A stretch of DNA of 47,915 bases from NCBI RefSeq assembly GCF_026013475.1, contig NZ_JAPDPH010000030.1, forward strand, positions 1-47,915, in the 5' to 3' direction. The notes under the pieces were generated by a model. It did no database searches, was not told where the DNA came from, and saw only the letters and a program-made list of their open reading frames with translations. Positions within the stretch are counted from its first letter, which is position 1. Each line of letters starts with the position of its first letter. Source of the DNA: Micromonospora yasonensis. GTDB lineage: Bacteria; Actinomycetota; Actinomycetes; Mycobacteriales; Micromonosporaceae. Both the position numbers and the translations under genes were made by a program. Of this stretch, positions 23,610 through 31,542 are shown piece after piece.

Positions 23610-24565
23610 GTCCGGAACGGGAGCGGCCCCGGTTCGCGGAGTTCGGCCCGCCCCGGCGGGTTGACGGCGGGCTGAGGGCGCGCAGCACCCGGGGCGCGAT
23701 CGGGCGGTCCTGGTGGTCCCGCCGGTTTCTGGAGGTGCTCGAGTCGTTCGCGCTCGGCACCCGGCTCACCCGGGGCCGGGCGTACGCGCGCAAGGGCCAG
23801 GTGCTCCGGCTCGACGTCGCCCCCGGGCGGGTCACCGCGAACGTGCAGGGCTCGCGGCCGGACCCGTACCCGGTGCGGATCGGCCTGGCGGCGTACCCGG
23901 ACGAGGTCTGGGACCGGATCGAGGCGGACCTGGCCGGCCAGGCCTTCTTCAGCGCCCGGCTGCTCGCCGGTGACCTGCCTCCGGAGCTGGAGCAGCTGTT
24001 CGCCGCGGCGGGCGCACCGCTGTTCCCGGCGGACGTCGACGAGCTGGACCAGCGCTGCGGCTGCCCGGACTTCGCGGTGCCGTGCAAGCATCTGGCGGCC
24101 ACGTTCTACCTGCTGGCCGAGGCGTTCGACGCCGACCCGTTCCAGCTGCTGCACTGGCGCGGCCGGAGCCGGGCCGAGCTGCTGGGTCGGTTGCGTACGC
24201 TGCGGGGCGGCGACGCCACCGCGGGCGGCGCAGCGGTCGACCGGGCGGCGACGCCGGACGGTGCGGGCGGCCCGGCGGGCGGCCGACCCCGGCCCGAGCC
24301 CGTCGCCGGTGCGGGGCGGGTGCTCGGCGGCCTGCCGGCCCCGGAGGACGAGGTGGACCGGTTCTGGTTGCCCCCGGTGCCGCTGCCCGACCGGCCACCC
24401 ACCCTGGCGACCGGACCGGAGCTGCTGCTGCGCCAGCTCGGTCCCCCCGGGCCCGAACTCGGCGGCCCCGGCCTGGTCGAGCGGCTGCGCCGGGCGTACC
24501 GGGAGTTCGGTCGGCCCCGGCCGGCGGCGGACCCGGACGGCCCCGCGGCCCCGACCGGGTCATAG
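23606..24565 (+). CDS. SWIM zinc-finger protein
   Basis: A 319-residue protein with a SWIM-type zinc motif, CxC...CxH, visible as CGCPDFAVPCKH near residues 151-162. SWIM domains bind DNA or proteins. The N-terminal part (FAEFGPPRRVDGGLRARSTRGAIGRSWWSRRFLEVLE) is typical of actinobacterial proteins encoded next to SNF2 helicases. The C-terminal third is Pro/Gly/Ala-rich. GTG at 23606 overlaps the helicase stop (GTGA), which decides the start and indicates coupled translation. A joint role in chromosome maintenance is an inference. The 3' end overlaps the DUF3040 gene on the other strand by six bases. Confidence 0.88.
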   Translation: MSPERERPRFAEFGPPRRVDGGLRARSTRGAIGRSWWSRRFLEVLESFALGTRLTRGRAYARKGQVLRLDVAPGRVTANVQGSRPDPYPVRIGLAAYPDEVWDRIEADLAGQAFFSARLLAGDLPPELEQLFAAAGAPLFPADVDELDQRCGCPDFAVPCKHLAATFYLLAEAFDADPFQLLHWRGRSRAELLGRLRTLRGGDATAGGAAVDRAATPDGAGGPAGGRPRPEPVAGAGRVLGGLPAPEDEVDRFWLPPVPLPDRPPTLATGPELLLRQLGPPGPELGGPGLVERLRRAYREFGRPRPAADPDGPAAPTGS

Positions 24566-24817
24566 CCAGCGCCGTCGGAAACGCCACATGAGCCCGGCAT
24601 TGGCCACCAGTACCAGGGCGCAGATCGCGCCGGCCAGTCGTCCGGCGAGTACGGTCATCGCCGGCAGCGAGGCCCACAGCACGATCGTCAACAGCATCAG
24701 ATACCGGCCACGGCGGCCCTTGGCCCGGTGGTCGAGCCGGGCGAAGAACTCCGGGTCGCTCTCCCGCAACTGGCGGGTGATCTGCTCGAACCTGCGCTGA
24801 TCCTCTTTGCTGAGCAT
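24560..24817 (-). CDS. DUF3040 family membrane protein
   Basis: An 85-residue protein of the actinobacterial DUF3040 family. It begins MLSKEDQRRFEQITRQLRESDPEFFARL, the standard family start, followed by two membrane segments (YLMLLTIVLWASLPAMTVLAG and LAGAICALVLVANAGLMW) and a basic tail RFRRRWL. Function is unknown. It overlaps the convergent SWIM gene by six bases. Confidence 0.88.
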   Translation of the reverse strand: MLSKEDQRRFEQITRQLRESDPEFFARLDHRAKGRRGRYLMLLTIVLWASLPAMTVLAGRLAGAICALVLVANAGLMWRFRRRWL

Positions 24818-25172
24818 GGCGGTGCCTTCCCCTCATTGCTTCAGCGGTTCGGCGGCTTACCCGCAACGGCGGCGGCTCACGCGCCGCTCCCGCGGCCACT
24901 TTCGCTCCGGCGGCGGGGCGCTGCGGATCTTCGCGTCGGAGGACCTCACGACGGGCTTATCCGGGCCTTGGGGTTTCCGGTGCGGCCGAGCGACCGAACG
25001 GCACGAACCGCCGCGCGGCAGGCGAAAACGTTTCGCCCCGGCGTTCACCCGCCGGGGCGGCCCTGCTCCTGGTCGACTCCGATTCCGGCACTCTGGGCTG
25101 TTCGGCCGCCGGGATGACCCGGCATGCCGCAATCCGCCCCGCCTTCCCTGGCGGCGGGACGCAGCGGGACAG
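24818..25172. other. 355-bp intergenic region with two inverted repeats
   Basis: No gene is supported here. The region contains the pseudo-palindrome GGCGAAA-ACG-TTTCGCC at 25021-25037, which has the AACGTT centre common in LacI-type operators, immediately next to a GC-rich hairpin at 25035-25058. Otherwise it is GC-rich sequence without recognisable features. Confidence 0.45.
25035..25058 (-). terminator. hairpin terminator for minus-strand transcript
   Basis: Read on the minus strand, GCCCCGGCG-GGTGAA-CGCCGGGGC is followed by GAAACGTTTTC, giving a nine-pair stem and a short T-run. It would end transcription of the prim-pol gene and the small basic ORF. Confidence 0.55.
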
Positions 25173-25331
25173 TCAGCGCAGCGGACGGTGGTGGTTGGCC
25201 GGGCGGGAGCCGGTCGGGCGGGGCCGGCCGGGTCGGGTGCCCCAGGGGCGGGTGCCACCCCAGCGGCGCGGCCGGCGGTGGTGCCGTGAAGGCTCGGTGC
25301 CGCCGGGGTGGCGGTCCGCGTCGTTGGACAT
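25173..25331 (-). CDS. possible small Arg/His/Pro-rich peptide
   Basis: A 52-residue frame starting at ATG 25331, beginning MSNDADRHPGGTEPSRHHRRPRR and ending NHHRPLR. It is strongly basic, with internal near-repeats (TRPWGTRPGRPRPTGSRP). GGGGG lies seven bases before the ATG. It is downstream of the prim-pol gene on the same strand, with an 86-base gap, and is followed by a terminator-like hairpin. I do not recognise it. Highly biased composition in GC-rich DNA often arises by chance, so the call is tentative. Confidence 0.35.
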   Translation of the reverse strand: MSNDADRHPGGTEPSRHHRRPRRWGGTRPWGTRPGRPRPTGSRPANHHRPLR

Positions 25332-25417
25332 GGTCAACCCCCGCTCTGGCGCCTGTGCGCCGTCACCGGGTTCAACGAGCGCGGCGTCGGGGAGGACGCT
25401 GTCGCCCCAGCCGTCGG

Positions 25418-26089
25418 TCAACCGCCGCGCCGGGGCAGCGGGAGTTGGCCGGGGAGCAGGTCGGAGGTGAGCGTGATCCCGGCCGCCCGCAACGCCGCGA
25501 TCAGCGCGTTCTGCACCAGGTACGAGTCGGGTAGCTGCCAGCGGGCCTGTTCCGGGGCGACCGCCCAGCGGACCGTCCCCTCCGGCAGCCGGGTCGGCGG
25601 CGCCGCGATCCACGAGCCGGGGCCGTGCCGGACCACGTGGAAGCAGTGCTCCAGCTCCGGCCGGAGCGGATCGCCCGGACGGACCAGGAACATCCAGCGC
25701 CCCGTCGGGGTGACCAGAACCGGGCCGCGGACGCCGAATCCGGCCGGGTGGGTGGTGACCGCGTCCAGCACCCGCCGGCCGAGATGGGCGGCGACCTCCA
25801 GGACGTCGAACGCGCGCCCGGTGGGCAGCAGCACGCCGTGCGGCCGGTCCCGCCACCAGGTGGCCACCCGGGCCGGGTCGGCGCTCGCCGCATGCTCCCA
25901 GTTCTCCAGGGCGGGGTGGCAGCCGACGGTGGGACAGCCGGCCCGGCCGCACACGAAGCGGCGGTTCGCCAGGCAGGCGCCCGGGGTCACCTCCCAGCCG
26001 TGCAGCGCGTAGCGGACGGCGACCCGGCGCAGCCGGACGCGTTCCAGAGGCGACAGGTGAGCCACGCGCGGTCCGACATTCCCCCACAT
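25418..26089 (-). CDS. stand-alone prim-pol (archaeo-eukaryotic primase fold) protein
   Basis: A 223-residue protein of the bifunctional DNA primase/polymerase N-terminal family. Visible marks are VAVRYALHGWEVTPGACL, a cysteine/histidine cluster (CGRAGCPTVGCHPALENWEHAA), VATWWRDRPHGVLLPTGRAFDVLEV and GSWIAAPPTRLPEGTVRWA. The acidic catalytic pair usually read as DxD appears here as DVLE, so polymerase activity is doubtful. No helicase or zinc-binding primase partner is fused or nearby. ATG at 26089 (MWGNVGPRVAHL) begins like actinobacterial homologues; ATG at 26152 is possible. It is divergent from the XRE regulator. Confidence 0.75.
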   Translation of the reverse strand: MWGNVGPRVAHLSPLERVRLRRVAVRYALHGWEVTPGACLANRRFVCGRAGCPTVGCHPALENWEHAASADPARVATWWRDRPHGVLLPTGRAFDVLEVAAHLGRRVLDAVTTHPAGFGVRGPVLVTPTGRWMFLVRPGDPLRPELEHCFHVVRHGPGSWIAAPPTRLPEGTVRWAVAPEQARWQLPDSYLVQNALIAALRAAGITLTSDLLPGQLPLPRRGG

Positions 26090-26335
26090 GTGCGCCTCAT
26101 CCCCTCTTTGTCCTGATTGGACACTCCGATGTAACACGTCGAGCGCCGTCACTGCTTTAGCTCAGAGTCGTTGTGTTGACGAACGGCTGATGCAACTTGC
26201 ACGGAAACTACGAGGACTGGCCGTACGGCCGACGTACAGAGTGTGCGACCAGGGCAAACCTGAATACCGACGGGCCATCGCGATGGGTCGACCGGGGGAC
26301 ATCAGCCGGCGTGGGGCAGGGGGAGGGGTGGAGCA

Positions 26336-27562
26336 ATGGATGAGTTGCCCATAGGCCGTCGGGTGGCGTATTGGCGCAGCCGGCGCAAGATGTCCCAACA
26401 GGTCTTCGCCGATCGGCTCGGCAAGTCCAAGAGCTGGGTGGACAAGGTCGAGCGCGGTGTCCGGCGGCTGGACAAGTTCTCCGTCGTCTACGAGATCGCC
26501 GACATCCTCCAGGTCGACGTCCAACTGCTGCTCGGCAAGGACCCGGAACGGCGTACCGACGCCCTCAACTGCATCGACCAGGTCGAGGTCGAGGAGATCC
26601 GGGCGGCGCTGGAGCGGTACGACTCGATGAGCGCGTACTTCGACGCGGCGCCCTACCCCCCGCCGCTGGGCGACATGCGCAAGGCGGTCAACCACGCCTG
26701 GCTCACCTACCAGTACGGCCGCTACGGCATGCTCACCCGGGCCCTGCCCAAGCTGCTGCGCGACGCCCAGGCCGCCGACGCGGGCCACGGCGGCGACCAG
26801 GCCCGGGAGGCGGCCCACCTGCTCGGGCAGGTCTACCAGATCGCCTCCTCGGTGCTCCGCAAGCTCGGCGAGTGCGACCTGGCCTGGCTGGCCGCCGACC
26901 GTTCGATGGCGGTCGCCCAGCGGGCCGACGACCCGCTGCTCGCCGGCATCGCCACCACCCGGGTCTGCAACGCCCTCGTCGCCATGGGCCGCCCCCGCCC
27001 GGCGCTCGAACTCAACGTCCGGATCGCCAACCGGCTCGCCCCCGGCGGCGGCAACGACGTCACCCCGGAACGCCTCTCCGTCTACGGCATGCTGCTGCTC
27101 CAGGGCGCGATGGCCGCCGCCCGGATCGGCGACTCCGCCACCGTCGACGACCTGCTCTCCGGCGCCAACGAGGCGGCCGTCCTGCTCGGCGGTGACCAGA
27201 ACCACTACTGGACCTGCTTCGGCCCGACCAACCTCCAGCTGCACCGGGCCGCCGCCGCCGTGGAGCTGGGCGACGGCGGCCGGGCGGTGGAGACCCACCA
27301 CGGCATCGCCGAGCCGGCGTTCAACGCCCTGCTGCCCGAGCGCCGCGCGCACCACCTGCTCGACCTGGCCCGCGGCTACGCCCAGATCGGCGACGTCGCC
27401 AACGCCGGCGAGATGCTGCTGCGCGGCGACCGGCTCGCGGCCTCCGAGATCCGCTGCCGGCCGATCGCCCACGAGGTGATGTCCGACGTCCTCCGTCGCA
27501 CACGGGGTGCGCCGCCGCCGCCGATCGCGGAGTTGGCTGAGCACATGGGAGTCGGAGTATGA
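26336..27562 (+). CDS. XRE-family HTH regulator with TPR-like C-terminus
   Basis: A 408-residue regulator. Residues about 8-65 form a Cro/C1-type helix-turn-helix (RVAYWRSRRKMSQQVFADRLGKSKSWVDKVERGVRRLDKFSVVYEIADIL). The remainder is a helical repeat region rich in paired alanine/leucine helices, typical of TPR-containing actinobacterial regulators. ATG at 26336 follows GGGAGGGG. A flavoprotein gene starts 16 bases after its stop, so the two form an operon. It is divergent from the prim-pol gene. The signal is unknown; the flavoprotein may be the controlled or sensing partner. Confidence 0.9.
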   Translation: MDELPIGRRVAYWRSRRKMSQQVFADRLGKSKSWVDKVERGVRRLDKFSVVYEIADILQVDVQLLLGKDPERRTDALNCIDQVEVEEIRAALERYDSMSAYFDAAPYPPPLGDMRKAVNHAWLTYQYGRYGMLTRALPKLLRDAQAADAGHGGDQAREAAHLLGQVYQIASSVLRKLGECDLAWLAADRSMAVAQRADDPLLAGIATTRVCNALVAMGRPRPALELNVRIANRLAPGGGNDVTPERLSVYGMLLLQGAMAAARIGDSATVDDLLSGANEAAVLLGGDQNHYWTCFGPTNLQLHRAAAAVELGDGGRAVETHHGIAEPAFNALLPERRAHHLLDLARGYAQIGDVANAGEMLLRGDRLAASEIRCRPIAHEVMSDVLRRTRGAPPPPIAELAEHMGVGV

Positions 27563-27578
27563 GCGTGGGTCCGATCGG

Positions 27579-28160
27579 ATGACCGATCCACACACCGTCA
27601 ACGGGCGCCGTCCGGTGCTCTACGTCATCGCCTGCGGTTCGCCGCTGGCCCGGAACGTTGGCCGGCTGGTCGACCTCGCCCAGCGGGACGGCTGGGACGT
27701 CTGCGTCGTCACCACGCCGGACGGCGCGAAGTTCGTGGACCGGGCCGCGCTGGCCCGGCAGACCGGTCATCCGGTACGCACCCACTACAAAAACCCGGGC
27801 GACCTGGACGTCCTGCCCCCGGCGGACGCCATGCTGGTCTGCCCGGCGACGGTCAACACGGTCAACAAGTGGGCGGCCGGCATCACCGACACTCTCGCCC
27901 TGGGCCTGCTGGTCGAGGCGCAGGGGCTCGGGGTGCCGATGGTCGCCGTCCCGTACACCAACACCGCGATGGCCGTGCACCCGGCGTTCCGCGCCGGCCT
28001 CGCCCGGCTGCGGGAATGGGGCGTGGAGGTGATCTTCGGCGACCAGGTCGTGCCGCTGCACCCGCCGGGCACCGGCGAACTACACCTGGACGCCTTCCCG
28101 TGGGCGGTCGGCCTCGCCGCGCTGCGCGGCACGCGACGCCCGGTCGCCCCGGTCGGCTGA
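27579..28160 (+). CDS. flavoprotein (HFCD/PPC-decarboxylase fold)
   Basis: A 193-residue FMN-binding-type protein of the homo-oligomeric flavin-containing cysteine decarboxylase superfamily. VLYVIACGSPLARNVGRLVDLAQRDGWDVCVVTTPDGAKFVD is the N-terminal Rossmann-like part. The family box is MLVCPATVNTVNKWAAGITDTLALGLLVEA, followed by GVPMVAVPYTNTAMAVHPAF. The catalytic cysteine of true decarboxylases is not evident. ATG at 27579 is 16 bases after the XRE regulator stop. A GGGGCCCC palindromic repeat lies directly after its stop codon. Confidence 0.85.
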   Translation: MTDPHTVNGRRPVLYVIACGSPLARNVGRLVDLAQRDGWDVCVVTTPDGAKFVDRAALARQTGHPVRTHYKNPGDLDVLPPADAMLVCPATVNTVNKWAAGITDTLALGLLVEAQGLGVPMVAVPYTNTAMAVHPAFRAGLARLREWGVEVIFGDQVVPLHPPGTGELHLDAFPWAVGLAALRGTRRPVAPVG

Positions 28161-28165
28161 GCCGC

Positions 28166-28226
28166 AAGCAGGGGCCCCTTGTTATCGCATTCTGCTGTAC
28201 AAGGGGCCCCTGTTAACCGCTTGGGG
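28166..28226. repeat. GGGGCCCC palindromic repeat, copy A
   Basis: Arms CAGGGGCCCCTTGT (28169-28182) and ACAAGGGGCCCCTG (28199-28212) are perfect reverse complements around a 16-base centre, with flanks AAG on the left and TTAACCGCTTGGGG on the right. Similar elements lie at 33203 and 41944. This copy fills the gap between the flavoprotein and Nif3 genes and could also act as a terminator. Confidence 0.85.
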
Positions 28227-28262
28227 CGTGGCGGGCGGCGGACGCCGGTAAGCTGGCCGGCC

Positions 28263-29129
28263 GTGAGCACAACCGGATCCCCGCCCACGGTCGCCGCCGT
28301 GGTGGCCGCGCTGGACCGCCGCTACCCGCCCGCCTGGGCCGAGGAGTGGGACCGGGTCGGCCTGGTGCTCGGCGAGCCCACCACCGGAGTACGCCGGATC
28401 GCCTGCGTGGTCGACGTGGTGCCGGAAACGGTGGACGAGGCGCTCGCCGCCGGGGCCGACATGATCGTCGCGCACCACCCGCTGCTGCTGCGCGGCGTTT
28501 CCTCGGTCGCCGCGACCACGTACAAGGGGCGGATCGTCCACCGGTTGATCAAGGCGGACGTCGCGCTGTACGTGGCGCACACCAACGCCGACGTGGCCGA
28601 CCCCGGCGTCTCCGACGCGCTCGCCGCCCGGTTCGGGCTGACCGGGCTGCGCCCGCTGCACCGTCCGCGTCCCGGCTCCCCGGCCGACGGCCCGGGGCGG
28701 GGCATCGGCCGGATCGGTGAGCTGCCCACCCCGATGACCCTGGCCGAGCTGGCCCGGCACGCCGCCGCGGTGCTCCCCGCCACCGCCTGGGGAGTTCGCG
28801 CCGCCGGGGATCCCGGGCGTATGGTTCGTACCCTCGCCGTCAGCGGCGGCTCGGGGGACGGTTTCCTAGCCGAGGCGACCGCCGCCGGGGTGGACGCGTT
28901 CCTCACCGCCGACCTGCGCCACCACCCCGCCGGTGAGCACCTCGCCGCCGGTGGCCCGGCCCTGCTGGACGCCGCCCACTGGGCGACCGAGCGCCCCTGG
29001 CTGGACGACCTGGCCGCCCAGCTGCGGGCCGAGCTGGGCGTCGAGACCGTGGTGTCCGACCTGGACACCGACCCGTGGACCGTGCACGCCGCCGCGCCCC
29101 GACCGGACGACAAGGAGCCCCGACCGTGA
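28263..29129 (+). CDS. Nif3-like dinuclear metal-centre protein
   Basis: A 288-residue member of the Nif3/DUF34 family, which binds two metal ions as a hexamer; its cellular role is not settled, with links to GTP cyclohydrolase-like chemistry. Metal-ligand motifs are visible as MIVAHHPLLLRG, YVAHTNADVA and DAAHWATERPW. GTG at 28263 is the family-like start (VSTTGSPPTVAAVVAALDRRYPP). There is little ribosome-site sequence, but TAAGCT lies seven bases upstream, so the message may be leaderless. Its stop overlaps the next gene as GTGA. The same three-gene order (Nif3, zinc ribbon, RNase H) occurs in mycobacteria (Rv2230c-Rv2228c). Confidence 0.92.
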   Translation: MSTTGSPPTVAAVVAALDRRYPPAWAEEWDRVGLVLGEPTTGVRRIACVVDVVPETVDEALAAGADMIVAHHPLLLRGVSSVAATTYKGRIVHRLIKADVALYVAHTNADVADPGVSDALAARFGLTGLRPLHRPRPGSPADGPGRGIGRIGELPTPMTLAELARHAAAVLPATAWGVRAAGDPGRMVRTLAVSGGSGDGFLAEATAAGVDAFLTADLRHHPAGEHLAAGGPALLDAAHWATERPWLDDLAAQLRAELGVETVVSDLDTDPWTVHAAAPRPDDKEPRP

Positions 29130-29863
29130 AGGCTGACCCGAAGGTGCAGCGCCGCCTGCTCGACCTGCAGGCGATCGACACCGCCCTCGCCCAGCTCGCC
29201 CACCGGCGCCGCACGCTGCCTGAGCTGGCCGAGCTGGAGGCCCTCGCGCGGGAGCTGTCCGCGCTGGAGGACGAGCGGGTCCGCGCCCAGGTGGCCGTCG
29301 ACGACCTGGACCGGGACATCGCCCGGCTGGAGAAGGACATCGACCAGGTCCGCGCCCGCAAGAGCAAGGACGAGGCCCGGCTGGCCTCGGGCAGCGGCCC
29401 GGCCCGCGAGCTGGAGGCGATCCAGCACGAGCTGGTCTCGCTGAACCGCCGGCAGGGCGACCTGGAGGACGCCGAGCTGGAGCTGATGGAACAGCGGGAG
29501 ACCGCGCAGGGCGTGCTCGACGGCGTGGAGCGGCGGCTCGCCGAGGCCCGGGACCGGCGGTCCGCCGCCGAGCAGCGCCGCGCGGAGCGCCTGGCCGAGA
29601 TCGCCAAGGAGGAGGAGTTCAAGCGCGGCGCCCGCCAGCCGCTCGCCGGCGACCTCCCGGCCGACCTGGTCGCCCTCTACGACCGGATCCGGGAGGACAC
29701 CGGGCTCGGCGCGGCGCTGCTCACCGGCGCCCGCTGCGGCGGCTGCCGGCTGGAACTCTCCGGCGCCGACCTGGCCCGGATCCGCAAGGCCGCCCCCGAC
29801 GACGTGGTCCGCTGTGAGGAATGCCGGCGGATCATGGTGCGGACCAGCGAGTCGGGGCTGTAA
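29126..29863 (+). CDS. coiled-coil C4-type zinc-ribbon protein
   Basis: A 245-residue protein. Residues 1-175 are a long antiparallel coiled coil (LLDLQAIDTALAQLAHRRRTLPELAELEALARELS and on). The C-terminus is a zinc ribbon with CGGC and CEEC pairs. This is the CT398/Rv2229c-like family, thought to bind nucleic acid or protein partners. GTG at 29126 overlaps the Nif3 stop, which fixes the start. The RNase H gene begins five bases after the stop, so the three genes are one operon. Confidence 0.92.
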   Translation: MKADPKVQRRLLDLQAIDTALAQLAHRRRTLPELAELEALARELSALEDERVRAQVAVDDLDRDIARLEKDIDQVRARKSKDEARLASGSGPARELEAIQHELVSLNRRQGDLEDAELELMEQRETAQGVLDGVERRLAEARDRRSAAEQRRAERLAEIAKEEEFKRGARQPLAGDLPADLVALYDRIREDTGLGAALLTGARCGGCRLELSGADLARIRKAAPDDVVRCEECRRIMVRTSESGL

Positions 29864-29868
29864 CCGTC

Positions 29869-31089
29869 GTGGCGGTGCGCGCGGTCGTGGTGGAGGCCGA
29901 CGGCGGGTCCCGGGGCAACCCGGGGCCGGCCGGCTACGGCGCGGTGGTCCGGGACCGGGAGACCGGCGAGGTGCTGGCCGAGCGCTCCGAGGCGATCGGC
30001 ACCAGCACCAACAACGTCGCGGAATACCGGGGCCTAATCGCCGGGCTGGAGGCCGCCGCCGAGCTAGGCGCGGTCGAGGTCGAGGCGCGGATGGACTCCA
30101 AGCTGGTGGTCGAGCAGATGTGCGGCCGCTGGCAGATCAAGCACCCGGGGCTGCGTCCGCTCGCCGCGCAGGCGGCCGGCCTGGTCGGCCGGTTCGACAG
30201 CGTACGGTTCAGCTGGGTGCCCCGGGAGCGCAACAAGCACGCGGACGCCCTGGCCAACGCCGCGATGGACGCCGCCGCCGGCCTGGCCCCGACCCGGCCG
30301 GCCGTGGAGTCGCCGCGGATCGTGGAGCCGCCGCGCGAGGTCGCCGCCCCCGACTCGGCCGCCCGCGCCGCGGCCCGGGAGGTGGCCGCCCGGGCCGCCA
30401 CCGGCCGGGCCACCGGCACCGACCCGGCCACCACGCCCGCCTCCTGGGAGCCGCGCCCCACCGAGGAGGCCACCCGGCTGATCCTGGTCCGGCACGGCGA
30501 GACCGAGCGGACCGTACAGAAGCGCTACTCCGGTCGCGGCGACGTTCCGCTCACCGACCGGGGTCGGGCCCAGGCCCGGACCACCGCCGCCCGGGTGGCC
30601 GCGCTGGCGCCGTCCGTCGCCGCCGTGGTCAGCTCCCCGCTGTCCCGGTGCACGGCGACCGCCGAGGTGATCGCCGCACTGGTCGGCAACCCGCCGGTAC
30701 GCCCCGACGACGACCTGATCGAGTGCGACTTCGGGGTCTGGGAGGGGCGCACCTTCGCCGAGGTACGCGAGGGCTGGGCCGGCGAGCTGGACGCCTGGCT
30801 CGCCTCCACCCGGGTCGCCCCGCCGCAGGGCGAGTCGTTCGTCGCGGTCGCCGAGCGGGTGAGCCGGGCGGTCGAGCGGCTGCGTACGGCGTACCCGGGG
30901 GAGACGGTCGTGGTGGTCTCCCACGTCTCGCCGATCAAGCTGGCGCTGCGCGACGCCCTGGCGGCCGGCGACGCCTTCCTGCACCGGCTCTACCTGGACA
31001 CCGCCGGCATCTCGGTGCTGGACCTCTACCCCGACGGCGGGGTCGCGGTCCGCTCGGTCAACGACACCGCCCACCTGACCGACCGCTGA
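29869..31089 (+). CDS. bifunctional RNase H / phosphoglycerate-mutase-type acid phosphatase
   Basis: A 406-residue two-domain enzyme. Residues 1-140 are RNase HI, with catalytic acids in EADGGSRGNPGPAGYG (Asp11), NNVAEYRGL and DSK, which cut RNA in RNA-DNA hybrids. Residues 140-200 are an Ala/Pro-rich linker. From about 200 the histidine-phosphatase domain has the RHGE motif (LILVRHGETERT) and the second histidine in VVVSHVSPIKL. In M. tuberculosis Rv2228c has the same architecture and combines RNase H with alpha-ribazole-phosphatase-like activity. GTG at 29869 is the first start giving the family N-terminus. It ends the Nif3 operon. Confidence 0.93.
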   Translation: MAVRAVVVEADGGSRGNPGPAGYGAVVRDRETGEVLAERSEAIGTSTNNVAEYRGLIAGLEAAAELGAVEVEARMDSKLVVEQMCGRWQIKHPGLRPLAAQAAGLVGRFDSVRFSWVPRERNKHADALANAAMDAAAGLAPTRPAVESPRIVEPPREVAAPDSAARAAAREVAARAATGRATGTDPATTPASWEPRPTEEATRLILVRHGETERTVQKRYSGRGDVPLTDRGRAQARTTAARVAALAPSVAAVVSSPLSRCTATAEVIAALVGNPPVRPDDDLIECDFGVWEGRTFAEVREGWAGELDAWLASTRVAPPQGESFVAVAERVSRAVERLRTAYPGETVVVVSHVSPIKLALRDALAAGDAFLHRLYLDTAGISVLDLYPDGGVAVRSVNDTAHLTDR

Positions 31090-31296
31090 GTTCTCCGGCA
31101 GCTCCAGCTCGGCACGTCGGGCGCCGCGCCGCGACCTGGAGCCGCCGCCCGCCACCCGGCCGCCCGCGGTCGCCGTTCGGCGCACGCGGGCGTCCGCTCG
31201 GCGCATCGGGGTCGTCCGACTGAACGTGACCGGGCTCACTGGGTCGTAGCCTCCGGCCGTCACATGGCGAGTTACGACTTCCCGGAGGTGTGTCAC

Positions 31297-31542
31297 ATGG
31301 CTGCACCAGAACCGGAGGCGCCGACGACGGCGCGATCCAGGGCGAAGGACCACAGCCCCTGGAACTGGTTGCTCTTCATACCGATCGTGGTGCCGCTGAT
31401 CCCGGCCTTCTTCAACGCCGACTCACCCCGGCTGTTCGGATTCCCGCGTTTCTACTGGCTGCAACTGGCCTGGATCATCCTCGGCGTCGCCACCACCACG
31501 CTGGTCTACCAGATGACCAAGAAGCGGGGAGGTGACCGCTGA
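31297..31542 (+). CDS. DUF3311 small membrane protein
   Basis: An 81-residue protein with two membrane segments (NWLLFIPIVVPLIPAFF and FYWLQLAWIILGVATTTLVY), matching DUF3311. Such proteins are routinely encoded just before sodium/solute symporters of the monocarboxylate type and probably act as small accessory subunits. ATG at 31297 follows GGAGGTG; the ATG at 31264 is less likely. The stop shares a base with the symporter start (TGATG), so the two are coupled. Confidence 0.85.
   Translation: MAAPEPEAPTTARSRAKDHSPWNWLLFIPIVVPLIPAFFNADSPRLFGFPRFYWLQLAWIILGVATTTLVYQMTKKRGGDR

Noticed and set aside
25021..25037. LacI-type operator GGCGAAA-ACG-TTTCGCC
   Set aside because: The centre fits the AACGTT class, but no LacI-family gene or carbohydrate operon is adjacent, and it overlaps the terminator hairpin, which explains part of the symmetry.
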